From NCBI GenBank assembly GCA_029216955.1, contig JANAVB010009599.1, positions 2,931,240-2,995,239 of the forward strand: 64,000 nt of DNA, written 5' to 3'. Shown here piece after piece: positions 56,426 to 64,000 of the stretch. This DNA is from Iris pallida. Taxonomy: Eukaryota; Streptophyta; Magnoliopsida; Asparagales; Iridaceae. The first letter of the stretch is position 1; each line of letters begins with the position of its first letter. The notes beneath the pieces are model-generated. The model was given only the letters and a program-made list of their open reading frames with translations. It was not told the origin of the DNA and searched no databases. The position numbers and the translations under genes were made by a program.

Positions 56426-56975
56426 CTATTTAGTACCAATAATCGAATGGTTAGCTGGTTTAGGAACAAGTTCCCAGACTTGGCTTCTTTCGAATTGGTT
56501 GAGTTCTTCTTGCATAGCTGAAATCCAAAACTCATCATTAAAAGCTTCTAAAATAGTTTTAAGCTCAATTTGCGAAATAAAAGCAGTGCTAGCAATGAAA
56601 TCTCTTAACGATGATCGAGTACTTACTCCGCGTGATACCTCACCTATTACCAAGTTTTTCGGGTGTGATGGCTTGAATGCGAACTTCTTCAGTAAGCCCT
56701 CCAAAGAGTTGGTTTCAGGGGTAGTATTCATCGGCGTAGAAGTTGATGGCTTAACATCATCGTCGGGGATAGTTGTTGCACTATTTTTCTCATCAAAAGT
56801 CACATTAGTAGACTCTTCTACAATTATTGAGCGTTTGTTGAACACTCTATATCCCTTGTTCTTGGCAGCATAACTTAGAAAAATACCATCGTCAGCTTTG
56901 GCATCAAATTTGTCTAAGTTGTCTTTGGTATTTAGGATAAAATAGCGACAACCAAATGTTTGCCATTAAAATTCT
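56426..56975 (-). pseudogene. Element E integrase C-terminal part, truncated
   Basis: The minus strand shows YFILNTKDNLDKFDAKADDG, then FLSYAAKNKGYRVFN, typical of the copia integrase tail, then a polar linker leading to reverse transcriptase (GLLKKFAFKPSHPKNLVIGE). Homology fades near 56975, which I take as the truncation point of element E. Confidence 0.8.
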
Positions 56976-57275
56976 TTGATTGTAAATTTCAATACAAACA
57001 GAACAGTGTTATAATATAGGACTTAAGCGTAGTCCTAGAAGTACACTTTTGTTTAATCTGGGTTCCTTGTGCCAATGGAGCGAGTAGTAATGCGTTGACT
57101 CCATTGACGAGCTGACGACGGTTATCGGTTCTCTGAAGGATTGGATTGCTCTGGGTGCTGGAGCTTGCTGAGAGAAGGAAGACGTTGAGTGTCTGTATCT
57201 GCCTCTTTGGTGGTCTGTATGTTCTCTGTCTGTTCGTTGTGTGTTCTGTGCGTGGATGAGAAGGAAATGATCCCT

Positions 57276-57283
57276 CTATTTAT
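57276..57283 (-). promoter_or_regulatory. Minus-strand TATA box
   Basis: TATAAATA on the minus strand precedes a leader-like A/C-rich stretch running toward 57120. No convincing coding sequence follows. Confidence 0.4.
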
Positions 57284-57299
57284 AGTTTTGCAGGCTGGC

Positions 57300-58256
57300 T
57301 GCTCATGCGCGCATGTAGGATACGTCGGTACGTGGGGACGCCACGTGGAGATTACTGATGGAGGCGCATTGATGATGCGCCCTGATTGAGGGGTTGAATT
57401 CTTCATACTGCTGTTGTGAGCCGGTACGTAGGAGAGAAGAAGATCTTTCTGTTGCTGAAATCTTGGATGAGTTGAGTCAAAGGACACGTGTCGTCGACTC
57501 ATGGCTCGGAGATCTAGGATTTGATGGGGGAATAATCTGGTGGGATGCGCCTAGGATTGGGCGCATGAGGAGACTCTGGCTCGTAACCTTTAGAAGTCAC
57601 GAACCATTCTGGACGCATGGCTTTTGAGGCGCATGCAGGCGACTTTTTTTCTGTCTTTTGGGATCAGAGGGCAGTCTGGAGCGCATGGCTTTTGAGGCGC
57701 ATACAGAGCTTCAAATGGAGACTTTTCTTCTGTCTTTAGGGATCAGTGAAGAGTCTGAGGCACATGCGAATGGTTGGGTGGCCACGTGGCAGTAGCCGTC
57801 AAAGTAAAGTAATGATGATGCTGACGTTGCCGACGCTTCGTCTTCTAAAAAAGCTGTCAGCTGTTCAGACTTCGGAAGGCGTGCTGCCAACTCTGTCAGT
57901 TCAGTATTTAATGTTGGTGACATTCGATGGACAGCTGAGGGGGTGCGTCGATTGGCATTCCACTGGGTATTGGGACGCATGGGGGCGCATCCTCTGTGAT
58001 GCGCTTGGTATTGAAGGACGCGTCTGTGTGATGCGCCTGAAGTCGAAGGGCGCGTCTGTGTGATGCACGGGCTTGGCCGGCACATCCGCTTCGTGATACG
58101 TTCTTTAATGCAGCGACTGTTACGTTTTTTAAGTGCTTTAAATAGCCGTTTTGATTTGGCTGAATTTGAAGCGTCCGGTTCATCCATTAAATGCAAGTTT
58201 ATTGCACGGAATTCGGAGAGCCATCCACCTGGCGCATGGGTTTGATCTGCCCGGCC
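57300..58256. repeat. Region rich in ATGCGCC/GGCGCAT hairpins
   Basis: Perfect 7-bp stems occur at 57363-57381 (5-base loop) and 57545-57566 (8-base loop), and related GCGCAT/ATGCGC pairs near 57980-58075. No gene is credited. Confidence 0.7.
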
Positions 58257-59044
58257 TATAAATAGTGGCATGGAGAGAAGGTTTGCTTCTCGTTCTCTCA
58301 CGTACTTTCAACATGAACTTGGGTACTCGAGTGCATTCTGTTGACGAAGTGCTCCCGAGGGTGAAGATGAGACGCCATGTCGTTATTGATGCACTTGAAG
58401 GTGACTGTTACATCCAAAAGACGGAGTCGAGGGCTTCTGAGGCAGGCGAAAGGTGCCTGTTGCATCCAAAGATAGGGATGCTCGGGTCTCGTCTTCGTTG
58501 TGCAGGAAGAGCCGTAGATCAGAATGGTGGTGCTAGGCTCTTTCTTCCTTCAAAGTGGGTTTCGCCCACTCTGGTTGTGTTGAAAGTTGCTCCTTTAGCC
58601 GCATTTCGATTGCGATCTTCCTTGGTCTTTGGAGTCTCTTTCGAAGCCTCTCCTGGCTACAGACTTGCGGTGCTCTTCTCTTCTTTGGTTTGAGGAGACC
58701 TGCCTTTAGCCAGAGGGTTAAATACTTCATTAGTCATAGTATTTATCAGGTGAGCCTGGCTGGAAGAGCGGCACATAACTGGGCTGCTGAAGGGATGCAC
58801 ATAACTGGGATGCACATAACTGAGCTGCTGAAAAGGATGCGCCTTGCCGAGGGCGCATGGTGTGATGCGCCTGACCGAGGGCGCATGGTGATTGTTGCGC
58901 CTGTCTGAGGGCGCATAGTGACTGCTGCGCCTATCTTGAGGTGCATAGTGGCTGCTGGCCGTAGACTTAGGATCTTTCCTTTGTAGAAATTCTCCTTTGT
59001 ACAACCTTCTCTAGACATGTAATAGACTTTTATGTATAAATAAA
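58257..59044 (+). other. Possible transcription unit (TATA to AATAAA)
   Basis: TATAAATA at 58257-58264 is followed by a leader-like tract, an open frame of 127 codons from ATG 58312 to 58693 and AATAAA at 59039-59044. The protein is not recognised. Alternatively this is the promoter-to-polyadenylation part of an LTR, with the plant mobile domain gene as cargo. I could not find a second copy to prove it. Confidence 0.35.
58837..58955. repeat. Four 30-bp hairpin units
   Basis: Units are built as ATGCGCC, 7-8 bases, GGCGCAT; the first two stems are perfect at 7 bp, the third 6 bp, the fourth decayed. Confidence 0.8.
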
Positions 59045-59420
59045 GAGTCCTCTTTCAAATGTCTATGTTTGTTGATTTTGCTGTGAAGTATTTGGTCCGA
59101 GCTCTGGCGTATGTAGTGTCTGGCACATGGGCTTTCTGTTTGTGAAATTCCATGCTTCTACAAGACCCCCTTCAAAGTTTTTAAAACTTTTGAATAAGTT
59201 TTGGAAAACTTTGAATAAGAAGCATGGAGGTCAGGGCACATGACTGTTGGGGCGCATGCCTGTTCGGGCGCATGCTCCTCTCAGTTAATGCATATGATGA
59301 TGCCTCGGTAACCGAAAAGATTAATGATGATCTTTTGGTTTTATTTGCTGTTATCTCTTTACAGGACTCGAGGCGACGGCTGAGATCACTCGTCATCGGT
59401 TCATGCATGCGACCAAGCCC

Positions 59421-59428
59421 TATAAATA
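59421..59428 (+). promoter_or_regulatory. TATA box of the plant mobile domain gene
   Basis: TATAAATA lies 93 bases before the ATG at 59521. A GAGA-rich and CT-rich leader lies between them. Confidence 0.7.
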
Positions 59429-59635
59429 GGTAAGAGATGGAGAGAGAGAGTTCTTCTTCTCTGTGCCTTTGCTTTCTTTAGAGTCCTTCTTCAAAACCCT
59501 AACTTTTCCTCTTTGAGAGAATGGCTCCCAAGACTCCTCGCGGTGGTGCTAAGGGAAAGGAGCCGGCAGAGTTCGCCGACGAGGATGCTCCTGCCACCAT
59601 CGTGACTCCGGTCGACGTTCGTCCCGCAGTGACGG

Positions 59636-59945
59636 GTGGTTGTCGACTTTTGCTATCTTCTTCTGCTGCCGACGCGTATGGGCTTCTGTCCTTGATACGC
59701 TGAGGTTTTATCCTGCCGACGTGCATAGGCTCAGGCCTTTATTATGCACCGAGGTTTAGTTGCTGACGCGCATGGGTTTTGTACCCTGATGATGCACCGA
59801 GGCCTTCGCTGACGCGCATGGGCTTACGTCCTGATGATGCGCCGAAGCTCCAATGCTGACGCGCATGGTCTTACACCCTGATGATGCGCCGATTTGTTTG
59901 ACACCTTTTGTCTTTTTTGTCTGACTTCTACTTTTGTTGTGTCAG
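59636..59945 (+). other. Intron 1 of the PMD gene
   Basis: It starts GTGGTTG, ends TTGTGTCAG and splits a codon after its first base; splicing joins two open exons in frame. It contains a 47-48-bp minisatellite. Confidence 0.6.
59665..59893. repeat. 47-48-bp minisatellite, five units
   Basis: Units begin near 59665, 59713, 59761, 59808 and 59854 and share GCTGACGCGCATGGG and CTGATGATGCGCCGA. Confidence 0.85.
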
Positions 59946-62257
59946 TGTCGATGACGATCCCTTTGCTGAACGAGGTCCTCCTGGATGCTTCTCTTTGTCA
60001 AATGGGAGTTAATTTTGACGAGGAGGTAGTCAACCCTGCAAAGGATGCTATCTTACAGAACCAACCTCGTGAGAGAATGCTGCAAATCCAGAACCAGTTG
60101 CCGATTTTCCTCCAGAGTATGATGGAGAGCGGTAAACTGAAATCTGCTGAATCTGAGGATGTGACCTTCTTAAAACCTGTCTTCATGTTCGGCGATCGAC
60201 TAGTCCCTTCTGAAGCGAAGATACTGAAGATCAGAGAAGACTGGTTCTTTTCTGCAAAAGGCATAGTTTTATACATGCGGCAGGTTGACCGCCAGTTGCT
60301 GCTGACGGCCTTTTATCGTTTGGCTTCGAAGAGAAGGATGCGCTGGGAACTTACTCCTTCTCAAGGAGGGGCCCTGGGAGGTATCCTTTCGATTGATGCT
60401 ACCTCGAACCAGAGAGATACCTTGGCCGCTTCGCGAGCCGGTACCTCGTTTAGTTGCCCAACCTTGCGTCCCGGAAGCCTCTACTATGAAGTCCCAAGCG
60501 ACACGTTTCCCTTCAGTGCTCCGACTTTTGTAAATCGGATGCTGACATCGAAGGTCATGTATCCGAAAGGTGGCTTTAGAGTCGAAGGTTGGTGTCACTA
60601 TATCCCGAGGTGGGATGAGTTGACCATTTGGGTGCTTTCAAAGTTCAAAGCTGAGCTTAAGGAGATTGGGCTGACGGCCGCCATTCGGGCCACGCAGGCC
60701 GGAGTGGATCTCAATAAGCCTATGTTCCTTGTACTCTTGGAATTATTCAATGCCCCGACTGGCAGCTTTTTCACTCCGTTGGGGGAGTTGGGGTTGGCTC
60801 TCCATGAGATGTACGAAGTGTCCAAGCTTCCTTGGGGCTCGGAACCGTATGAGGAGTACTTCCCGTCAAATGAAGAGATCCAGGTTCTAGAAGATAAGGA
60901 CCCGGAGATGATGGCTATTTTCAAAGAGGTGACGAGCCATCATTATCTGATGCACCGGAGGGACAAGGTCAAGACCCAGCCTCATGTGACTGCTTGGAGG
61001 GATTATGTCTTCAAGCAGGATTTGGCAGATTCTTCGAGGATCCGGTTTACAACTCCGCAAGGACTGAAGCCCGCAGAAGTGACTTCTGAGATAAGCCGGC
61101 TGGACGAGAGGACCCCTCGTTCCAATGAGAGTGGCGAGAACGCGTATAGCTGCTTCTGGCACTGTGCGTACCGGATGTCGTCAAAGGCGGTATTGACGGT
61201 CTACTTGATGATATGGCTCCGGGATTGCGTGTTTGTAGGTGGGTCCGGTGCCGTAGAGAGGGTACATCGGAACCTCATTTTGCCTGCCGTGAAGTTGGCC
61301 TTTGGACGGCCTTTAGCTCTCCTCCCCGCGATGGTGTGTAACCTGTTGCGGGGTTTGAGGTGCTTTGCTGACGATGTGATCCACGGGAAAGGTAACAACG
61401 ACAACTTTCCCCGGGCCGAGCTGCCCTTCCATTATCTTATGGGATGGCTTATTTTGCATCATCCGAACGTGATGAGTCCCAGTCCGGAGGAGGATCATGT
61501 TGAAGGAGATGCCTTCATCCGCCGCTTCTACAAGAGAAAGTGGTTATACACCGGCGTTCCCGTTTGCAGGAGAGTTTTGTCCTACCTTCAGAGGTGGGAG
61601 ATTGTCAAGGTTGGCCCCATCTTCAAAGATTTTGAGGCCGATCAAGATTTGGTTGACTCGGGCGAAGATGCGATTACTTTGCCGAAATAGGGTTTTCGTT
61701 GGTTGCAAAGCATTCGGCCTTCTCACTTGGTCTACCGCAACCAAAATAGATGTTATCTGGAGCCATATCTGCCCAGCAGATTTGCTCGCCAGTTTGGCTA
61801 TACCCAGCTAATGTTGTAGAATCCCAGTAGCAGTCTGGGTTTTATCGGGAGTTTGCTGGATGGAGCCCGGGGCTGGCAATATTATAATGCTGGATGCACT
61901 AGCGTTAAATTTACTACGCCAGTTCGCAACCCTCGGCCACAGATCCTGTATTCGGCCGCCAAGCTGTATTGCACTATGAATACTGCGTCTCCTGGTTATG
62001 ACAGGGAGACTAGTTTTATCATTGGAACTCAGCTGGAGGCTACAGCGAACATGTTGATGGCAGCCCGATCATATCGTCCACCAGAATTGGCGGGATATCG
62101 GGCTGCTGCCACAGTACCAGTAAGAGATCCGTCTGTTGGAAAGAGGCAGGCCGACACAGAAGCTGGTTCTTCTGTACCAAAAAGGCCGAGAAAGACATCG
62201 ACTCCAAAGGCTACAGGAGTGCCACTTGTAACGCCAGCGGGATTAGTTCCTGCTGAG

Positions 62258-62323
62258 GTAAGGCATCCTCCGTAATTCTGGTTCATCTTGTCATTTTGGT
62301 GACTTATGCTTTTCTTCTTGTAG
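62258..62323 (+). other. Intron 2 of the PMD gene (66 bp)
   Basis: GTAAGG to TTCTTGTAG, between whole codons. The frame on both sides is the same protein frame. Confidence 0.75.
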
Positions 62324-63991
62324 GGATCGTCGAAGAAGAAGACCCATGTTTCAAAACCGGGTGTTAGTAAACCGAAGGAAGTGGCAAGCTCTTCTGATGA
62401 GCGTATTCCACCGATGATAATGTCTCCCATGGAGGAGAATCCCGAAGATGTTCCTGCGGAGGTTTTAGTATCTCCTGATGAGGTTGTAACAACTTCCGGG
62501 AAAGTACAATCTGCCTTGGAGGCCTTGGACATTGAGGGTCCTACGGACTCGAGGCATCCTGATGATGAAGTGGATTGGAGTTCGTCGCCTTCCGATGACG
62601 TCCCTCCAGAGCAGCAAGAGTCTGTTGCAGGGGCAACAGAGGTAGTTGGAACAGAGGAGAGGGTTGATTCCCCTCCTTGTCATGATGAGGGAAGGTCGAC
62701 TGTATCATTGTCGAGCCCTACCCCAGTCTCAGCCGAGGAAGTTGAGGTGGCTACCGATCAGGAGGTAGCGACAGATCCTGTCCCTGTAGAGGGACTCGAG
62801 AAGGATGAGACTCATTCGCCAGTCCTGTCTCCCGGGGCGGGCCAGGAGATGAGTGTTGATCTTCCCGTTCTGCCAGGGGAGGTACTGGCCGCTGATAGGA
62901 CGTTGGGGGCAGAAGAGGTGGCTGTTGACGTCGGTGGTTCTTCCGAACTTGAGAAGGGTAAGGGTGTGGAACCCTCCATTGCTCCTTCTACTTGGGGTAC
63001 TATCTCGACGCCTGTGCCGGCTTCCTCTGTTCCTTCGGCTCTTCGGGCTAGCAGCCCAGCCCTTGCTGATGAAGAGCCTATTGATATCGAGGTTCCAGCC
63101 TCGCGGGTTGAGTTTGGCGGATCTTCTTTCGGTCCGCTAACTACAGCAGCTCCTCCAACTCCTGCTATGACGCCGCAGGTGCTGACAGACGCAGATGAAT
63201 ATATGAAATTCCTCGTCGAGGGGGTGTATAAAATGCTACAGAAGGGTGTATCTGCAGTGATGGATGCCAACGGGAGCTTTGCGACGGCAAGATCTCTGGC
63301 AATGCCTTGTATCGAGCTGATCCGCGTTCACCAAGGCCACGACCATATGGTCGAGATCCTGGAGGCTTCGGTGATCGAGCTGGACCAGCGGCTCACGGAA
63401 CTTCAGCACATCCAGCGAAATGACCTTTCCGTCTTGATAGATGCGGAGAAGGAGAAGATGATCGTCGAGATTGAGTCTTCCTACCAGGCCACTGTGAGCA
63501 TCTGGAAGCGCGAGGTGGCTGAGACTGAGGCTACGGTAGAGCAGTTGTCTCAGTCCATGAAGGAGACAATGGAAACGCGAGCTGCGTTGGACGCTAATAT
63601 CGCGGAGATCAATGCCCAGATGTGCCGCCTTGAGGACCAACGGGCCCGACTCCAGTTAGATGCTGAACATGTCCAAGCTAAACATGTAGCATTCAAGAAG
63701 GAGGAAGCAACTTTCACTCAGCGGACTCTTGTCCTGGCTCAGCAGCGACAACAGCTTGATGAGAAGCATGAGAATGATACTTCCGCTGAGGCTGTTGAAT
63801 TGATGCGTCAAGAAGCTGAGCGTCGAGTCCTGGCGACTGTGGAGACTCATGCAGTCGACTTGAGACGTCGAGTTAGAGAGCTCTCAGCCAACCCTGGAGA
63901 TGTTTAGGGACTGTAGCCTCTCCTTTTTATGTTTTTTTTGCAACTCTTGCTGGGGGATAGTGTATTTCTGTACTCTTTTTTTTTCTTAGAA

Positions 63992-63997
63992 AATAAA
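63992..63997 (+). terminator. Polyadenylation signal AATAAA
   Basis: It lies 85 bases after the PMD stop codon, at the window edge, after a T-rich tract. Confidence 0.55.
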
Positions 63998-64000
63998 GAA

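Larger units (their letters stand above)
48241..56975 (-). mobile_element. Sirevirus-type copia element E, 5' truncated
   Basis: In minus orientation: integrase C-terminal part, reverse transcriptase, RNase H (split by CACTA 2), envelope-like ORF, several polypurine tracts and the 3' LTR. The RT sequence (VDDIIFGSTN, KFEMSMMGELTYF) and multiple GGGGGAG tracts before the 3' LTR are typical of the SIRE/Maximus lineage. Gag, protease and the 5' LTR are absent beyond about 56975. Confidence 0.85.
59521..63907 (+). pseudogene. Plant mobile domain gene, three exons, two in-frame TAG codons
   Basis: Predicted exons 59521-59635, 59946-62257 and 62324-63907 join in phase (1337 codons with stop). Introns start GTGGTT and GTAAGG and end TGTGTCAG and TTCTTGTAG. 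The middle resembles transposon-associated plant mobile domain (PMD) proteins: FTPLGELGLALHEMYEVSKLPWG at about residues 312-334 shortened here to its idea, FHYLMGWLILHHPNV near 534, and RFARQFGYTQ near 655. An acidic, Pro/Ser-rich linker follows, then a long coiled coil (about 1110-1330). TAG codons stand at 61688 (codon 620) and 61817 (codon 663); each is one C-to-T step from CAG. PMD function in mobile elements is unclear. No transposase or reverse transcriptase is adjacent. Confidence 0.7.

Noticed and set aside
57711..58301. 196-codon minus-strand frame
   Set aside because: It overlaps the hairpin-rich region, is a shadow of GCGCATG repeats (Met-Arg, His-Ala runs) and has no recognisable domain.
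60269..61498. Minus-strand frames opposite the PMD exon
   Set aside because: They are antisense shadows of a long exon with clear domain similarity on the plus strand.

Overview
The window looks like nuclear DNA of a flowering plant with a large, repeat-rich genome. It holds Ty1-copia and Ty3-gypsy LTR retrotransposons, CACTA and hAT DNA transposons, plant TATA boxes (TATAAATA), GT-AG introns and a plant mobile domain gene. I see no intact host housekeeping gene, rRNA, tRNA or CRISPR array. I cannot name the species. Families are labelled A-G here for convenience.

Layout. 1-3450: long LTR of gypsy family B (+). 3451-9467: decayed copia element D (-), whose 3' LTR is cut by B; its 3' UTR carries an ordered array of small hairpins. 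9468-13557: AT-rich DNA with a MITE, a hAT element with an 8-bp target duplication, a family F LTR-like piece and an array of 27-bp palindromes. 13558-23056: complete gypsy element A (+) with AAAGA target duplications, nearly identical 2.9-kb LTRs and a ruined coding region. 23057-28774: F piece, C-family LTR (+) and a nested B LTR (-). 28775-40558: CACTA element 1, left end lost, holding gene fragments (one a ubiquitin-conjugating enzyme exon) and a solo copia LTR. 40559-45180: a second copy of the C/B nest, so a direct duplication flanks CACTA 1. 45181-47300: rest of the B LTR and a gypsy 3' internal piece. 48241-56975: 5'-truncated Sirevirus-type copia element E (-) with an envelope-like ORF; its RNase H is split by CACTA element 2 (51628-55433). 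57000-64000: a GC-richer unit with a three-exon plant mobile domain gene (+), two in-frame TAG codons, a minisatellite intron and many ATGCGCC/GGCGCAT hairpins.

How parts relate. Almost everything is mobile DNA nested in mobile DNA, and a relative order of events can be read from the nesting. Two patterns deserve attention. First, the D hairpin array is three tandem units of six hairpins in the same order, with paired substitutions that keep stems intact. Second, LTRs of gypsy families A, B and C share a candidate spliced exon pair ending in a short acidic peptide with a Tyr-Tyr/Phe-Tyr-Gly core. Both are read by eye and need structure, covariation and transcript tests.
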